Shown here: positions 9,736-24,415 of the stretch, piece by piece
Layout: each line of letters begins with the position of its first letter
Numbering within the stretch: the stretch's first letter is position 1
Assembly (NCBI RefSeq): GCF_020151015.1
Contig: NZ_CP083746.1
Span: 445,001-509,000 of the forward strand
Source: Pseudomonas sp. p1(2021b)
GTDB lineage: Bacteria; Pseudomonadota; Gammaproteobacteria; Pseudomonadales; Pseudomonadaceae
Reading direction: 5' to 3'
Length of the DNA: 64,000 nucleotides
Made by a program: the position numbers and the translations under genes
Notes under the pieces: generated by a model
Databases searched by the model: none
The model's input: the letters and a program-made list of their open reading frames with translations, nothing else
What the model was told of the DNA's origin: nothing

Positions 9736-12700
9736 ATGGCTTACTCATACACTGAGAAAAAACGTATCCGCAAGGACTTTAGCAAGTTGCCGGACGTCAT
9801 GGATGTGCCTTACCTCCTGGCCATCCAGCTGGATTCGTATCGCGAATTCCTGCAGGCGGGAGCATCCAAGGATCAGTTCCGCGACGTCGGCCTGCACGCG
9901 GCCTTCAAATCGGTATTCCCGATCATCAGCTACTCCGGCAATGCTGCCCTGGAGTACGTCGGCTATCGCCTGGGCGAGCCGGCCTTCGATGTGAAGGAAT
10001 GTGTCCTGCGTGGCGTGACGTTCGCTGTCCCGCTGCGTGTGAAGGTGCGCCTGATCATCTTCGACAAGGAATCGTCGAACAAAGCGATCAAGGACATCAA
10101 AGAGCAAGAAGTCTACATGGGTGAAATCCCCCTGATGACTGAAAACGGTACCTTCGTTATCAACGGTACCGAGCGTGTTATCGTTTCCCAGCTGCACCGC
10201 TCGCCTGGTGTGTTCTTCGACCACGACCGTGGCAAGACCCACAGCTCCGGCAAGCTGCTGTACTCCGCTCGCATCATCCCTTACCGCGGTTCCTGGTTGG
10301 ACTTCGAGTTCGACCCGAAGGACTGCGTGTTCGTGCGTATCGACCGTCGCCGCAAGCTGCCGGCTTCGGTACTGCTGCGTGCCCTGGGCTACAGCACCGA
10401 GGAAATCCTCAACACCTTCTACACCACCAACGTGTTCCACGTTTCCGGCGAAAAACTGAGCCTGGAGCTGGTTCCTCAGCGTCTGCGTGGTGAAGTCGCG
10501 GTCATGGACATCCATGACGGCAGCGGCAAGGTCATCGTCGAGCAGGGCCGCCGTATTACCGCGCGCCACATCAACCAGCTCGAGAAGGCCGGCGTCAAGC
10601 AGCTGGACGTTCCAATGGAATACGTCCTGGGCCGTACCACCGCCAAGGCCATCGTGCATCCGGCCACCGGCGAGATCCTGGCCGAGTGCAACACCGAACT
10701 GACCACCGAGCTGCTGATCAAGGTCGCCAAGGCGCAGGTCGTGCGCATCGAGACCCTGTACACCAACGACATCGACTGCGGCCCGTTCATCTCCGATACC
10801 CTGAAGATCGACACCACCAGCAACCAGCTGGAGGCCCTGGTCGAAATCTACCGCATGATGCGCCCAGGCGAGCCGCCAACCAAGGATGCCGCCGAGACCC
10901 TGTTCAACAACCTGTTCTTCAGCGCCGAGCGTTACGACCTGTCCGCCGTGGGCCGCATGAAGTTCAACCGTCGTATCGGTCGTACCGAGATCGAAGGTTC
11001 GGGCGTGCTGAGCAAGGAAGACATCGTCGACGTATTGAAGACCTTGGTCGACATCCGTAACGGCAAAGGCATCGTCGATGACATCGACCACTTGGGTAAC
11101 CGTCGCGTCCGTTGTGTCGGCGAGATGGCCGAGAACCAGTTCCGCGTTGGCCTGGTGCGCGTAGAGCGCGCGGTCAAGGAACGCCTGTCGATGGCTGAAA
11201 GCGAAGGCCTGATGCCGCAGGACCTGATCAACGCCAAGCCGGTTGCGGCGGCGGTGAAGGAGTTCTTCGGTTCCAGCCAGCTCTCGCAGTTCATGGACCA
11301 GAACAACCCGCTCTCCGAGATCACCCACAAGCGCCGCGTCTCCGCACTCGGCCCAGGCGGCCTGACCCGTGAGCGTGCTGGCTTCGAGGTTCGTGACGTA
11401 CACCCGACCCACTATGGCCGCGTGTGCCCGATCGAAACCCCTGAAGGTCCGAACATCGGTCTGATCAACTCCCTGGCGGCCTACGCCCGCACCAACCAGT
11501 ACGGCTTCCTGGAAAGCCCGTACCGCGTGGTGAAAGAGGGTGTGGTCACCGACGAGATCGTCTTCCTGTCCGCCATCGAAGAAGCCGATCACGTGATCGC
11601 CCAGGCTTCGGCCGCGATGAACGAGAAGAAGCAGCTTGTCGATGAGCTGGTAGCGGTCCGTCACCTGAACGAATTCACCGTCAAGGCGCCGGAAGACGTC
11701 ACCCTGATGGACGTTTCGCCGAAGCAGGTTGTTTCCGTCGCTGCCTCGCTGATCCCGTTCCTCGAGCACGACGACGCCAACCGTGCCTTGATGGGTTCGA
11801 ACATGCAGCGTCAGGCCGTTCCGACCCTGCGCGCCGACAAGCCGCTGGTCGGTACCGGCATGGAGCGCAACGTCGCCCGTGACTCCGGCGTCTGCGTCGT
11901 GGCCCGTCGTGGCGGCGTGATCGACTCGGTCGACGCCAGCCGTATCGTGGTTCGCGTGGCCGACGATGAAGTCGAGACCGGCGAAGCAGGTGTGGATATC
12001 TACAACCTGACCAAGTACACCCGTTCGAACCAGAACACCTGCATCAACCAGCGTCCGCTGGTGAGCAAGGGTGATGTGGTCGCGCGTGGCGACATCATGG
12101 CCGACGGCCCGTCCACCGACATGGGTGAACTGGCGCTGGGTCAGAACATGCGCATCGCGTTCATGGCGTGGAACGGCTTCAACTTCGAAGACTCCATCTG
12201 CCTGTCCGAGCGTGTGGTCCAGGAAGATCGCTTCACCACCATCCACATCCAGGAACTGACCTGTGTGGCGCGTGACACCAAGCTTGGCCCAGAGGAAATC
12301 ACCGCGGACATCCCGAACGTGGGTGAGGCTGCGCTGAACAAGCTGGACGAAGCCGGTATCGTCTACGTAGGTGCCGAAGTCGGCGCTGGCGACATCCTGG
12401 TCGGCAAGGTCACTCCGAAAGGCGAGACCCAGCTGACGCCGGAAGAAAAACTGCTGCGCGCCATCTTCGGTGAGAAGGCCAGCGACGTTAAGGACACCTC
12501 CCTGCGCGTGCCGACCGGTACCAAGGGCACCGTCATCGACGTCCAGGTCTTCACCCGTGACGGCGTCGAGCGCGACAGCCGCGCCCTGGCCATCGAGAAG
12601 ATGCAGCTGGACGAGATCCGCAAGGACCTCAACGAAGAGTTCCGCATCGTCGAGGGCGCGACCTTCGAACGTCTGCGTGCAGCCCTGAACGGCCAGGTGG

Positions 12701-13809
12701 TCGACGGTGGTGCGGGCCTGAAGAAAGGCACCGTGATCACTGACGAAGTCCTGAACGGTCTGGAGCACGGCCAGTGGTTCAAGCTGCGCATGGCTGAAGA
12801 TGCACTGAACGAGCAGCTGGAAAAGGCTCAGCAGTACATCGTCGATCGCCGTCGCCTGCTGGACGACAAGTTCGAAGACAAGAAGCGCAAGCTGCAGCAA
12901 GGCGATGACCTGGCTCCAGGCGTACTGAAGATCGTCAAGGTCTACCTGGCTATCCGCCGTCGCATCCAGCCGGGTGACAAGATGGCCGGTCGTCACGGTA
13001 ACAAGGGTGTGGTCTCGGTGATCATGCCGGTCGAAGACATGCCGCACGACGCCAACGGTACTCCGGTCGACGTCGTTCTGAACCCGCTGGGCGTACCTTC
13101 GCGTATGAACGTCGGTCAGATCCTTGAAACCCACCTGGGCCTCGCGGCCAAGGGCCTGGGCGAGAAGATCGACCGCATGATCGAAGAGCAGCGCAAGGCC
13201 GCTGAGCTGCGCAGCTTCCTGACCGAGGTCTACAACGAGATCGGCGGTCGCCAGGAAAACCTGGACGAGTTCTCGGACGAAGAGATCCTCGCCTTGGCGA
13301 ACAACCTGAAGAAGGGCGTGCCGATGGCTACCCCGGTCTTCGATGGTGCCAAGGAACGCGAGATCAAGGCCATGCTGAAGCTGGCCGACATGCCTGAGAG
13401 CGGCCAGATGGTCCTGTTCGATGGCCGTACCGGCAACAAGTTCGAGCGTCCTGTAACCGTGGGTTACATGTACATGCTCAAGCTGAACCACTTGGTGGAC
13501 GACAAGATGCACGCGCGTTCCACTGGTTCGTACAGCCTGGTTACCCAGCAGCCGCTGGGTGGTAAGGCGCAGTTCGGTGGTCAGCGTTTCGGGGAGATGG
13601 AAGTGTGGGCGCTGGAAGCATACGGCGCGGCATACACCCTGCAAGAAATGCTCACAGTGAAGTCGGACGACGTGAACGGCCGTACCAAGATGTACAAGAA
13701 CATCGTGGATGGCGATCACCGTATGGAGCCGGGCATGCCCGAGTCCTTCAACGTGTTGATCAAAGAGATCCGTTCGCTCGGTATCGATATCGATCTGGAA
13801 ACCGAATAA
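9736..13809 (+). CDS. rpoB: RNA polymerase beta subunit
   Basis: 1357 aa, the size known for P. putida. It forms one jaw of the catalytic core. The rifampicin pocket is wild type: Asp521, His531 and Ser536 correspond to E. coli 516, 526 and 531. The C-terminal active-site segment [15 protein letters not shown] is intact near residue 1078. The start at 9736 gives the usual [16 protein letters not shown] 1355-aa reading frame on the opposite strand is a codon-bias shadow. rpoC follows after 64 bases. Confidence 0.99.
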   Translation: MAYSYTEKKRIRKDFSKLPDVMDVPYLLAIQLDSYREFLQAGASKDQFRDVGLHAAFKSVFPIISYSGNAALEYVGYRLGEPAFDVKECVLRGVTFAVPLRVKVRLIIFDKESSNKAIKDIKEQEVYMGEIPLMTENGTFVINGTERVIVSQLHRSPGVFFDHDRGKTHSSGKLLYSARIIPYRGSWLDFEFDPKDCVFVRIDRRRKLPASVLLRALGYSTEEILNTFYTTNVFHVSGEKLSLELVPQRLRGEVAVMDIHDGSGKVIVEQGRRITARHINQLEKAGVKQLDVPMEYVLGRTTAKAIVHPATGEILAECNTELTTELLIKVAKAQVVRIETLYTNDIDCGPFISDTLKIDTTSNQLEALVEIYRMMRPGEPPTKDAAETLFNNLFFSAERYDLSAVGRMKFNRRIGRTEIEGSGVLSKEDIVDVLKTLVDIRNGKGIVDDIDHLGNRRVRCVGEMAENQFRVGLVRVERAVKERLSMAESEGLMPQDLINAKPVAAAVKEFFGSSQLSQFMDQNNPLSEITHKRRVSALGPGGLTRERAGFEVRDVHPTHYGRVCPIETPEGPNIGLINSLAAYARTNQYGFLESPYRVVKEGVVTDEIVFLSAIEEADHVIAQASAAMNEKKQLVDELVAVRHLNEFTVKAPEDVTLMDVSPKQVVSVAASLIPFLEHDDANRALMGSNMQRQAVPTLRADKPLVGTGMERNVARDSGVCVVARRGGVIDSVDASRIVVRVADDEVETGEAGVDIYNLTKYTRSNQNTCINQRPLVSKGDVVARGDIMADGPSTDMGELALGQNMRIAFMAWNGFNFEDSICLSERVVQEDRFTTIHIQELTCVARDTKLGPEEITADIPNVGEAALNKLDEAGIVYVGAEVGAGDILVGKVTPKGETQLTPEEKLLRAIFGEKASDVKDTSLRVPTGTKGTVIDVQVFTRDGVERDSRALAIEKMQLDEIRKDLNEEFRIVEGATFERLRAALNGQVVDGGAGLKKGTVITDEVLNGLEHGQWFKLRMAEDALNEQLEKAQQYIVDRRRLLDDKFEDKKRKLQQGDDLAPGVLKIVKVYLAIRRRIQPGDKMAGRHGNKGVVSVIMPVEDMPHDANGTPVDVVLNPLGVPSRMNVGQILETHLGLAAKGLGEKIDRMIEEQRKAAELRSFLTEVYNEIGGRQENLDEFSDEEILALANNLKKGVPMATPVFDGAKEREIKAMLKLADMPESGQMVLFDGRTGNKFERPVTVGYMYMLKLNHLVDDKMHARSTGSYSLVTQQPLGGKAQFGGQRFGEMEVWALEAYGAAYTLQEMLTVKSDDVNGRTKMYKNIVDGDHRMEPGMPESFNVLIKEIRSLGIDIDLETE

Positions 13810-13873
13810 CACGTGACGCGAAGGGGAGCGGGGCAGGTAATGCCCGCTTCCTGCTCCGCCAGGAGGAAAGGCC

Positions 13874-16800
13874 TTGAAAGACCTACTGAATTTGCTGAAA
13901 AACCAGGGTCAAGTCGAAGAGTTCGACGCTATCCGCATCGGTCTGGCGTCGCCTGAGATGATCCGTTCGTGGTCGTTCGGTGAAGTTAAGAAGCCGGAAA
14001 CCATCAACTACCGTACGTTCAAACCTGAGCGTGACGGCCTGTTCTGCGCCAAGATCTTTGGCCCAGTCAAGGATTACGAGTGCCTGTGCGGTAAGTACAA
14101 GCGCCTCAAGCACCGCGGTGTGATCTGCGAGAAGTGCGGCGTTGAAGTCGCCCTGGCCAAGGTTCGTCGTGAGCGCATGGCGCACATCGAACTGGCCTCG
14201 CCGGTTGCCCACATCTGGTTCCTGAAGTCGCTGCCGTCCCGTATCGGCCTGCTGATGGACATGACCCTGCGTGACATCGAGCGCGTGCTCTACTTCGAGA
14301 GCTATGTCGTTATCGATCCGGGCATGACTACCCTGGAAAAGGGCCAGCTGCTGAACGACGAGCAGTATTTCGAAGCGCTGGAAGAGTTCGGTGACGACTT
14401 CGACGCCCGCATGGGTGCCGAGGCTGTCCGCGAGCTGCTGCACGCTATCGACCTGGAGCACGAAATTGGCCGCCTGCGCGAAGAGATTCCGCAGACCAAC
14501 TCGGAAACCAAGATCAAGAAGCTGTCCAAGCGCCTGAAGCTGATGGAAGCTTTCCAGGGCTCGGGCAACCTGCCTGAGTGGATGGTCCTGACCGTTCTGC
14601 CGGTTCTGCCGCCAGACCTGCGTCCGCTGGTTCCGCTGGATGGTGGTCGCTTCGCGACTTCCGATCTGAACGACCTGTACCGCCGGGTGATCAACCGTAA
14701 CAACCGTCTGAAGCGCCTGCTGGACCTGTCGGCACCGGACATCATCGTGCGCAACGAAAAGCGCATGCTGCAGGAAGCGGTCGACGCCCTGCTGGACAAC
14801 GGCCGTCGCGGTCGCGCCATCACCGGCTCGAACAAGCGTCCGCTGAAGTCCTTGGCCGACATGATCAAAGGTAAGCAGGGTCGCTTCCGTCAGAACCTGC
14901 TCGGTAAGCGCGTGGACTACTCCGGTCGTTCGGTAATTACCGTAGGCCCGACCCTGCGCCTGCACCAGTGCGGTCTGCCGAAGAAGATGGCCCTGGAGCT
15001 GTTCAAGCCGTTCATTTTCGGCAAGCTGGAAATGCGTGGTCTGGCGACCACCATCAAGGCTGCCAAGAAGATGGTCGAGCGCGAGCTGCCGGAGGTCTGG
15101 GACGTCCTGGCCGAGGTGATCCGCGAACACCCCGTACTGCTCAACCGTGCGCCGACCCTCCACCGTCTGGGTATCCAGGCGTTCGAGCCGGTGCTGATCG
15201 AAGGCAAGGCAATCCAGCTGCACCCATTGGTGTGTGCTGCGTACAACGCCGACTTCGACGGTGACCAGATGGCTGTTCACGTGCCGCTGACGCTGGAAGC
15301 CCAGCTCGAGGCGCGCGCGCTGATGATGTCGACCAACAACATCCTGTCGCCTGCCAACGGCGAGCCGATCATCGTTCCTTCGCAGGACGTGGTTCTGGGT
15401 CTGTACTACATGACCCGTGAAGCCATCAACGCCAAGGGCGAAGGTCGTGTGTTCGCTGACCTGCAGGAAGTCGACCGCGTATTCCGCGCCGGCGAGGCCG
15501 CGCTGCACGCGAAGATCAAGGTCCGTATCAACGAGACCGTGAAGGAGCGTGACGGCAGCATCACCAAGAACACCCGTATCGTCGACACCACCGTCGGCCG
15601 TGCGCTGCTGTTCCAGGTCGTGCCAGCTGGCCTGCCGTTCGACGTCGTCAACCAGTCGATGAAGAAAAAGGCGATCTCCAAGCTGATCAACCAGTGCTAT
15701 CGTGTGGTAGGTCTGAAGGAAACCGTCATCTTCGCCGACCAGCTGATGTACACCGGCTTTGCTTATTCGACCATTTCCGGTGTATCGATCGGTGTTAACG
15801 ACTTCGTTATCCCGGACGAGAAGGCCCGCATCATCGGTACCGCTACCGACGAAGTGAAGGAAATCGAGAGCCAGTACGCCTCCGGCCTGGTAACCCAGGG
15901 CGAGAAGTACAACAAGGTCATCGACTTGTGGTCCAAGGCGAACGACGAAGTGTCCAAGGCGATGATGGCCAACCTCTCGAAAGAGAAGGTCATCGACCGC
16001 GAAGGCAATGAAGTCGAGCAGGAATCCTTCAACTCGATGTACATGATGGCTGACTCCGGTGCGCGGGGTTCCGCGGCCCAGATCCGTCAGCTGGCCGGTA
16101 TGCGTGGCCTGATGGCCAAGCCGGACGGCTCCATCATCGAGACGCCGATCACTGCAAACTTCCGTGAAGGTCTGAGCGTTCTGCAGTACTTCATCTCGAC
16201 CCACGGTGCTCGTAAAGGTCTGGCGGATACCGCACTGAAGACCGCGAACTCCGGTTACCTGACCCGTCGTCTGGTCGACGTGGCCCAGGATCTGGTGGTG
16301 ACCGAGATCGACTGCGGCACCGATCAGGGCCTGGTCATGACCCCGCACATCGAAGGCGGCGACGTTGTCGAGCCGCTGGGTGAGCGCGTACTGGGTCGTG
16401 TCATCGCCCGTGACGTGTTCAAGCCGGGCACCGAAGACGTCATCGTTCCGGCCGGTACCCTGGTCGACGAGAAGTGGGTCGAGTTCATCGAGCTGAACAG
16501 CATCGACGAAGTGGTCGTACGTTCGCCGATCAGCTGCGAAACCCGCTACGGCATCTGCGCCAAGTGCTACGGTCGTGACCTGGCTCGCGGTCACCAGGTG
16601 AACATCGGTGAGGCTGTCGGCGTTATCGCAGCCCAGTCGATCGGTGAGCCGGGTACCCAGCTGACCATGCGTACCTTCCACATCGGTGGTGCTGCAAGCC
16701 GTACCTCGGCTGCCGACAGCGTCCAGGTGAAGAACGGCGGTATGGTGCGTCTGCACAACCTCAAGCAGGTCGAACGCGCCGATGGCAACCTGGTTGCCGT

Positions 16801-18073
16801 ATCGCGTTCCGGCGAGCTGGCCATTGCCGACGAGTTCGGCCGTGAGCGTGAGCGCTACAAGCTGCCGTACGGTGCGGTCATTTCGGTCAAGGAAGGTGAG
16901 AAGGTCGAAGCTGGCGCCATCGTCGCCAAGTGGGACCCGCACACCCATCCGATCGTTACCGAACTGAAAGGTACCGTGACCTTCGTGGGCATGGAAGAAG
17001 GCATCACCATCAAGCGTCAGACCGACGAGTTGACCGGCCTGACCAACATCGAAGTGATGGACGTCAAGGATCGCCCTGCTGCAGGCAAGGAAATCCGTCC
17101 GGCGATCAAGATGGTCGACGCCGCAGGCAAGGACCTGTACCTGCCAGGTACCGATGTACCTGCCCAGTACTTCCTGCCGGCCAACGCCCTCGTCGGTGTG
17201 GCTGACGGTGCACAGATCGGTGTGGGTGACGTTATCGCGCGTATTCCGCAAGAAACGTCCAAGACCCGTGACATCACCGGTGGTCTGCCGCGCGTTGCCG
17301 ACTTGTTCGAAGCGCGTCGTCCGAAGGAAGCGTCGATCCTGGCTGAAGTCAGCGGTACCATTGCCTTCGGTAAGGAAACCAAGGGCAAGCGTCGCCTGGT
17401 CATTACCCCGACCGACGGCAGCGATCCGTACGAAGAGCTGATTCCGAAGTGGCGCCACCTGAACGTCTTCGAAGGCGAACAGGTAAACCGCGGCGAAGTC
17501 ATTTCCGACGGCCCGAGCGATCCGCACGACATCCTGCGCCTGCTGGGTGTGAGCGCGCTGGCCAAGTACATCGTCAACGAGATCCAGGACGTTTACCGCC
17601 TGCAGGGCGTGAAGATCAACGACAAGCACATCGAGACCATCCTGCGTCAGATGCTGCGTAAGGTTGAGATCACCGAGTCCGGCGACTCCAGCTTCATCAA
17701 GGGCGACCAGATGGAACTGACCCAGGTGCTGGTCGAGAACGAGCGTCTCGCCGCCGAGGACAAGTTCGTCTCGAAGTTCTCGCGTGTACTGCTGGGTATC
17801 ACCAAGGCCTCGCTGTCGACCGAATCGTTCATCTCCGCGGCTTCCTTCCAGGAAACCACCCGCGTGCTGACCGAGGCGGCCGTCACCGGCAAGCGCGATT
17901 ATCTGCGCGGCCTGAAGGAAAACGTGGTCGTGGGTCGTCTGATCCCGGCCGGTACCGGTCTGGCCTACCACAGCGAGCGTAAGCGTCGCCGTGATGCCGA
18001 CAAGCCGCTGCGTGTGAGCGCCAGTGAGGTGGAAGCCGCACTGACCGAAGCGCTGAACTCCAGCGGTAACTAA
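13874..18073 (+). CDS. rpoC: RNA polymerase beta' subunit
   Basis: 1399 aa. The catalytic Mg-binding motif NADFDGDQ places Asp460, 462 and 464 as in E. coli. Zinc ribbon 1 ([20 protein letters not shown]) is near the N-terminus. The second zinc site is near residue 895 ([15 protein letters not shown]). The bridge-helix/trigger-loop region is intact. The start codon is TTG, positioned 7 bases after a strong aggagga; no closer ATG fits the conserved MKDLLNLL start. The rare start may be offset by the strong SD. Confidence 0.99.
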   Translation: MKDLLNLLKNQGQVEEFDAIRIGLASPEMIRSWSFGEVKKPETINYRTFKPERDGLFCAKIFGPVKDYECLCGKYKRLKHRGVICEKCGVEVALAKVRRERMAHIELASPVAHIWFLKSLPSRIGLLMDMTLRDIERVLYFESYVVIDPGMTTLEKGQLLNDEQYFEALEEFGDDFDARMGAEAVRELLHAIDLEHEIGRLREEIPQTNSETKIKKLSKRLKLMEAFQGSGNLPEWMVLTVLPVLPPDLRPLVPLDGGRFATSDLNDLYRRVINRNNRLKRLLDLSAPDIIVRNEKRMLQEAVDALLDNGRRGRAITGSNKRPLKSLADMIKGKQGRFRQNLLGKRVDYSGRSVITVGPTLRLHQCGLPKKMALELFKPFIFGKLEMRGLATTIKAAKKMVERELPEVWDVLAEVIREHPVLLNRAPTLHRLGIQAFEPVLIEGKAIQLHPLVCAAYNADFDGDQMAVHVPLTLEAQLEARALMMSTNNILSPANGEPIIVPSQDVVLGLYYMTREAINAKGEGRVFADLQEVDRVFRAGEAALHAKIKVRINETVKERDGSITKNTRIVDTTVGRALLFQVVPAGLPFDVVNQSMKKKAISKLINQCYRVVGLKETVIFADQLMYTGFAYSTISGVSIGVNDFVIPDEKARIIGTATDEVKEIESQYASGLVTQGEKYNKVIDLWSKANDEVSKAMMANLSKEKVIDREGNEVEQESFNSMYMMADSGARGSAAQIRQLAGMRGLMAKPDGSIIETPITANFREGLSVLQYFISTHGARKGLADTALKTANSGYLTRRLVDVAQDLVVTEIDCGTDQGLVMTPHIEGGDVVEPLGERVLGRVIARDVFKPGTEDVIVPAGTLVDEKWVEFIELNSIDEVVVRSPISCETRYGICAKCYGRDLARGHQVNIGEAVGVIAAQSIGEPGTQLTMRTFHIGGAASRTSAADSVQVKNGGMVRLHNLKQVERADGNLVAVSRSGELAIADEFGRERERYKLPYGAVISVKEGEKVEAGAIVAKWDPHTHPIVTELKGTVTFVGMEEGITIKRQTDELTGLTNIEVMDVKDRPAAGKEIRPAIKMVDAAGKDLYLPGTDVPAQYFLPANALVGVADGAQIGVGDVIARIPQETSKTRDITGGLPRVADLFEARRPKEASILAEVSGTIAFGKETKGKRRLVITPTDGSDPYEELIPKWRHLNVFEGEQVNRGEVISDGPSDPHDILRLLGVSALAKYIVNEIQDVYRLQGVKINDKHIETILRQMLRKVEITESGDSSFIKGDQMELTQVLVENERLAAEDKFVSKFSRVLLGITKASLSTESFISAASFQETTRVLTEAAVTGKRDYLRGLKENVVVGRLIPAGTGLAYHSERKRRRDADKPLRVSASEVEAALTEALNSSGN

Positions 18074-18161
18074 GAACAGGGCAGGGCCCCGGTTCATCTC
18101 GCAGGGCATCGGTGACATGAATTGTTGCCGATGACCGGGCGAGGAGGGCCGGGGCCTCGTC

Positions 18162-18190
18162 TTGACTGGGTGCAAGATCCTCTTTAGACT
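18162..18190 (+). promoter_or_regulatory. str operon promoter
   Basis: TTGACT (18162-18167), a 17-base spacer and TAGACT (18185-18190) lie 88 bases after rpoC. The start is expected near 18197, immediately before a terminator-like hairpin. Confidence 0.75.
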
Positions 18191-18205
18191 TTTGTACCCT
18201 TAAAT

Positions 18206-18233
18206 TTGGTGAGGCTCCGTCTCGCCAATTTTT
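18206..18233 (+). terminator. Attenuator-like hairpin in the rpsL leader
   Basis: ttggtgaggc pairs with gtctcgccaa (two G-U pairs) over a 3-base loop and is followed by five T. It begins about 9 bases after the predicted start of the str operon transcript. It is either a terminator for rpoC readthrough or an early attenuator for rpsL-rpsG-fusA-tufB. Confidence 0.65.
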
Positions 18234-18283
18234 GGCTTTCTTGCAAGACAATAGCGTCGCAAGACAATCAGTGGAGCTAGTAG

Positions 18284-18655
18284 ATGGCAACTATCAACCA
18301 GCTGGTACGTCAGCCGCGTAAGCGTACCGTCGAGAAATCCGACGTACCTGCGCTGCAGAACTGCCCGCAGCGTCGTGGCGTGTGCACCCGCGTGTACACC
18401 ACCACGCCGAAAAAACCTAACTCGGCACTGCGTAAAGTATGCCGTGTGCGTCTGACCAACGGTTTCGAGGTTTCCTCGTACATCGGCGGTGAAGGCCACA
18501 ACCTGCAAGAGCACAGCGTCGTCCTGATCCGTGGCGGCCGTGTAAAAGACTTGCCAGGTGTTCGTTACCACACCGTTCGCGGCTCTCTGGATACTTCGGG
18601 CGTCAAAGGCCGTAACCAGGGTCGTTCCAAGTACGGTACCAAGCGTCCGAAGTAA
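18284..18655 (+). CDS. rpsL: 30S ribosomal protein S12
   Basis: 123 aa. S12 lies at the decoding centre and controls accuracy. Lys43 and Lys88, the classical streptomycin-resistance positions, are both unchanged ([11 protein letters not shown] and [12 protein letters not shown]). Start ATG with gtggag upstream. The 106-base gap to rpsG is where S7 binds in E. coli to control the operon; the motif was not verified here. Confidence 0.98.
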   Translation: MATINQLVRQPRKRTVEKSDVPALQNCPQRRGVCTRVYTTTPKKPNSALRKVCRVRLTNGFEVSSYIGGEGHNLQEHSVVLIRGGRVKDLPGVRYHTVRGSLDTSGVKGRNQGRSKYGTKRPK

Positions 18656-18761
18656 TCGGCCGTTTGCAGACATCCAATTTTTTGAGTCGATAAGAGTAAG
18701 GTCGGGCAGGGGTCGAAGACCCGCGTCCCGGGCTAACCTGAAGACCGTTTGAGGGCTTATC

Positions 18762-19232
18762 ATGCCAAGACGTCGTGTAGCAGCAAAACGTGAGATCCTG
18801 GACGATCCGAAGTACGGATCCCAGATCCTCGCCAAGTTCATGAACCACGTGATGGAAAGCGGCAAGAAGGCCGTAGCCGAGCGCATCGTTTACGGTGCCC
18901 TGGATACCGTCAAAGCACGCAAGAACAGCGACCCCCTGGAAATCTTCGAGAAAGCTCTCGACGCCATCGCTCCGCTGGTCGAAGTAAAGTCCCGCCGTGT
19001 CGGCGGTGCCACTTACCAGGTTCCGGTTGAAGTTCGTCCGTCCCGTCGTAACGCTCTGGCAATGCGCTGGCTCGTAGACTACGCCCGCAAGCGTGGCGAG
19101 AAGTCCATGGCCCTGCGCCTGGCTGGTGAACTGCTGGATGCTGCCGAAGGCAAGGGTGCTGCAGTCAAGAAGCGTGAAGACGTGCACCGTATGGCCGAAG
19201 CCAACAAGGCGTTCTCGCACTACCGCTTCTAA
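18762..19232 (+). CDS. rpsG: 30S ribosomal protein S7
   Basis: 156 aa primary 16S-binding protein that organises the 30S head and touches E-site tRNA. It starts [20 protein letters not shown]; the basic N-terminus and [11 protein letters not shown] (near residue 84) are typical. It is the autogenous repressor of the str operon in E. coli. fusA follows after 30 bases. Confidence 0.98.
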   Translation: MPRRRVAAKREILDDPKYGSQILAKFMNHVMESGKKAVAERIVYGALDTVKARKNSDPLEIFEKALDAIAPLVEVKSRRVGGATYQVPVEVRPSRRNALAMRWLVDYARKRGEKSMALRLAGELLDAAEGKGAAVKKREDVHRMAEANKAFSHYRF

Positions 19233-19262
19233 TTCAAGCATCAATTTTTTTGCGAGGGCTTT

Positions 19263-21407
<2,145 letters not shown>

Positions 21408-21437
21408 TCCAGCCCTTTAGGCAAGAGGTTCACTGTC

Positions 21438-22631
21438 GTGGCTAAAGAAAAATTTGATCGTTCCCTTCCCCACGTTAACGTCGGCACCATCGGCCACGTT
21501 GACCACGGTAAGACCACTCTGACCGCAGCTCTGACTCGCGTCTGCTCCGAAGTTTTCGGTTCGGCAGTCGTTGAGTTCGACAAGATCGACTCGGCTCCGG
21601 AAGAAAAAGCGCGCGGTATCACCATCAACACCGCTCACGTCGAGTACAACTCGAACATTCGTCACTACGCTCACGTTGACTGCCCAGGTCACGCTGACTA
21701 CGTGAAGAACATGATCACCGGTGCTGCCCAGATGGACGGCGCGATCCTGGTTTGCTCGGCCGCCGATGGTCCGATGCCACAAACCCGTGAGCACATCCTG
21801 CTGTCCCGTCAGGTAGGCGTTCCTTACATCGTGGTCTTCCTGAACAAGGCCGACCTGGTAGACGACGCTGAGCTGCTGGAACTGGTCGAGATGGAAGTTC
21901 GCGACCTGCTGTCCACCTACGACTTCCCAGGCGACGACACCCCGATCATCATCGGTTCGGCTCGTATGGCGCTGGAAGGCAAAGACGACAACGAAATGGG
22001 TACCAGCGCTGTCAAGAAGCTGGTTGAAACTCTGGATGCCTACATCCCTGAGCCAGTTCGTGCCGTTGACCAGCCGTTCCTGATGCCGATCGAAGACGTG
22101 TTCTCGATCTCGGGTCGTGGTACCGTAGTTACCGGTCGTATCGAGCGTGGTATCGTCCGCGTTCAGGATCCGCTGGAAATCGTTGGTCTGCGTCCGACCA
22201 CCAACACCACCTGCACCGGCGTTGAGATGTTCCGCAAGCTGCTGGACGAAGGTCGTGCTGGCGAGAACTGCGGCGTGCTGCTGCGCGGCACCAAGCGTGA
22301 CGAAGTCGAGCGTGGTCAGGTTCTGGTCAAGCCGGGTTCGGTCAAGCCGCACACCAAGTTCACCGCAGAAGTCTACGTTCTGTCGAAGGAAGAAGGCGGC
22401 CGTCACACTCCGTTCTTCAAAGGCTACCGTCCTCAGTTCTACTTCCGTACCACTGACGTGACCGGTAACTGCGAACTGCCGGAAGGCGTTGAAATGGTAA
22501 TGCCAGGTGACAACATTCAGATGACTGTCACCCTGATCAAGACCATCGCAATGGAAGACGGTCTGCGCTTCGCTATCCGTGAAGGCGGTCGTACCGTCGG
22601 CGCCGGCGTCGTAGCCAAAATCATCGAGTAA
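21438..22631 (+). CDS. tufB: Elongation factor Tu, second copy
   Basis: 397 aa, identical to the copy at 4838 except Ser190 for Thr190. This copy starts with GTG, whereas the other starts with ATG. Silent differences cluster at the first and last codons and around residues 139-195; long central stretches look identical. That pattern fits ongoing gene conversion with an unconverted edge. It is the last gene of the str operon, followed by a strong terminator. Confidence 0.98.
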   Translation: MAKEKFDRSLPHVNVGTIGHVDHGKTTLTAALTRVCSEVFGSAVVEFDKIDSAPEEKARGITINTAHVEYNSNIRHYAHVDCPGHADYVKNMITGAAQMDGAILVCSAADGPMPQTREHILLSRQVGVPYIVVFLNKADLVDDAELLELVEMEVRDLLSTYDFPGDDTPIIIGSARMALEGKDDNEMGTSAVKKLVETLDAYIPEPVRAVDQPFLMPIEDVFSISGRGTVVTGRIERGIVRVQDPLEIVGLRPTTNTTCTGVEMFRKLLDEGRAGENCGVLLRGTKRDEVERGQVLVKPGSVKPHTKFTAEVYVLSKEEGGRHTPFFKGYRPQFYFRTTDVTGNCELPEGVEMVMPGDNIQMTVTLIKTIAMEDGLRFAIREGGRTVGAGVVAKIIE

Positions 22632-22646
22632 TCACTCGATCGATTG

Positions 22647-22678
22647 AAAAAGCCCCCGCTCAGCGGGGGCTTTTTTTA
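22647..22678 (+). terminator. str operon terminator
   Basis: aaaaagcccccgct pairs with agcgggggcttttt over a tiny loop and has a seven-T run. It is one of the strongest terminators in the window. The S10 promoter -35 box begins about 6 bases later. Confidence 0.92.
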
Positions 22679-22683
22679 TTGGG

Positions 22684-22712
22684 TTGACACTAAATGGGGG
22701 CGTCTATAGAAT
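22684..22712 (+). promoter_or_regulatory. S10 operon promoter
   Basis: Consensus TTGACA (22684-22689), 17 bases, TAGAAT (22707-22712). The predicted start near 22719 leaves a leader of only about 54 bases before rpsJ. Confidence 0.85.
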
Positions 22713-22772
22713 CACGCCTCCTTTTAACGGGCGTAGTGCGCCCGATGGGAACAGCCTGGAGTCTGAAATCCA

Positions 22773-23084
22773 ATGCAAAATCAGCAAATCCGTATCAGGT
22801 TGAAGGCATTTGACCATCGCCTGATCGACCAATCCACCCAGGAAATCGTGGAAACCGCGAAACGTACTGGTGCACAAGTGCGTGGTCCAATTCCACTGCC
22901 AACCCGCAAAGAGCGTTTCACCGTTCTGGTTTCCCCGCACGTCAACAAAGACGCGCGTGACCAGTACGAGATTCGCACTCATAAGCGTGTTCTGGACATC
23001 GTCCAGCCGACGGATAAAACCGTTGACGCGCTGATGAAGCTTGATCTCGCGGCAGGCGTGGAAGTACAGATCAGCCTCGGCTAA
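22773..23084 (+). CDS. rpsJ: 30S ribosomal protein S10 / NusE
   Basis: 103 aa. Besides its 30S role, S10 pairs with NusB and NusG in antitermination. It begins [20 protein letters not shown] and has [15 protein letters not shown] near residue 38. First gene of the S10 operon; ggag lies about 12 bases before the ATG. rplC follows after 80 bases. Confidence 0.98.
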
Positions 23085-23164
23085 GACTTCGGTCTGGTCG
23101 TGTAACGCTCTGAAATGGGCGGCCATAGCGGGTGAAAGCCCCGTACACTCATGAGGTTTACAAC

Positions 23165-23800
23165 ATGACTATTGGTGTAGTCGGTCGTAAGTGCGGCATG
23201 ACCCGCATTTTCACCGAAGAAGGTGTCTCCATTCCGGTCACGGTCATCGAGATCGAGCCGAATCGCGTCACCCAGTTCAAAACTGAAGAAACCGATGGCT
23301 ACCGTGCAGTGCAAGTCACTGTCGGCGAGCGTCGTGCTTCGCGCGTGACTGCCGCTCAGGCAGGTCACTTCGCCAAGGCTAACGTTGCCGCTGGTCGCGG
23401 TGTTTGGGAGTTCCGTCTTGAAGAAGGCGATTTCCAGGCTGGCGATCTGATCAAAGCTGAACTCTTCACTGCAGGCCAGCTGGTAGACGTAACCGGTCAG
23501 TCCAAAGGTAAAGGCTTCGCCGGTACCATCAAGCGTTGGAACTTCCGTGGTCAGGACAACACCCACGGTAACTCCGTATCGCACCGTGTCCCTGGCTCCA
23601 TCGGCCAGTGCCAGACTCCTGGTCGTGTATTCAAGGGCAAGAAGATGTCCGGTCACATGGGCGCCGAGCGCGTGACTGTTCAGTCCCTGGAAGTAGTACG
23701 CGTAGACGCAGAACGCAACCTGCTGCTGGTCAAGGGTGCCGTTCCAGGCGCTACTGGCGGCGACGTGGTTGTGCGTCCAGCTGTCAAGGCTCGCGGTTAA
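23165..23800 (+). CDS. rplC: 50S ribosomal protein L3
   Basis: 211 aa. One of the earliest proteins in 50S assembly; its loop reaches the peptidyl-transferase centre. The start at 23165 gives [16 protein letters not shown], preceded by gaggt. An in-frame ATG at 23132 would add 11 residues not typical of L3. The loop segment with Gln near residue 151 ([11 protein letters not shown]) is intact; the homologous Gln is methylated by PrmB in E. coli. Confidence 0.97.
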   Translation: MTIGVVGRKCGMTRIFTEEGVSIPVTVIEIEPNRVTQFKTEETDGYRAVQVTVGERRASRVTAAQAGHFAKANVAAGRGVWEFRLEEGDFQAGDLIKAELFTAGQLVDVTGQSKGKGFAGTIKRWNFRGQDNTHGNSVSHRVPGSIGQCQTPGRVFKGKKMSGHMGAERVTVQSLEVVRVDAERNLLLVKGAVPGATGGDVVVRPAVKARG

Positions 23801-23812
23801 GGGGAAACTGAC

Positions 23813-24415
23813 ATGCAACTCAATGTAAATGACGCTCAGGCGATCGAAGTTTCCGAACTGACTTTCGGTGGCGAATTCAACGAGACGCTGGTACACCAAG
23901 CAGTCGTGGCCTACATGGCCGGCGGCCGTCAGGGCACCAAGCAGCAGAAGACCCGTTCCGACGTGGCTGGTGGCGGTAAGCGCCCATGGCGTCAGAAGGG
24001 CACCGGCCGTGCTCGTGCCGGTACCACTCGTGGCCCGATCTGGCGCGGCGGTGGTGTCACCTTCGCAGCTCGTCCTCAGGACCACTCGCAGAAGCTCAAC
24101 AAGAAGATGTACCGCGCAGCCCTGCGCTCCATCCTCTCCGAGCTGGTACGTAGCGAGCGTCTGGTCGTAGTTCAGGACTTCGCAGTCGAAGCCCCGAAGA
24201 CCAAGGACCTGCTGAACAAGCTGAACGGCATGGGTCTGAACGACGTACTGATCGTTTCCGACGCCGTTGATCAGAACCTGTACCTGGCTGCTCGTAACCT
24301 GCCGCACGTCGATGTACGTGACGTCCAGGGTTCCGATCCGGTCAGTCTGATCGCATACGAGAAAGTGTTGATCACTGTCTCGGCCGTGAAGAAATTCGAG
24401 GAGCTGCTGGGATGA
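23813..24415 (+). CDS. rplD: 50S ribosomal protein L4
   Basis: 200 aa. L4 lines the peptide exit tunnel with L22. The long internal loop ([20 protein letters not shown], about 42-61) is the extension touching the tunnel. In E. coli, L4 represses the S10 operon, but the short leader here makes that mechanism doubtful. Overlaps rplW by four bases (ATGA). Confidence 0.98.
   Translation: MQLNVNDAQAIEVSELTFGGEFNETLVHQAVVAYMAGGRQGTKQQKTRSDVAGGGKRPWRQKGTGRARAGTTRGPIWRGGGVTFAARPQDHSQKLNKKMYRAALRSILSELVRSERLVVVQDFAVEAPKTKDLLNKLNGMGLNDVLIVSDAVDQNLYLAARNLPHVDVRDVQGSDPVSLIAYEKVLITVSAVKKFEELLG

Noticed and set aside
9745..18175. Very long open frames on the minus strand opposite rpoB (1355 codons) and rpoC (1430 codons); similar ones opposite tuf and fusA
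   Set aside because: They mirror the codon bias of highly expressed GC-rich genes. The products have no recognisable domains and the plus-strand genes are certain.
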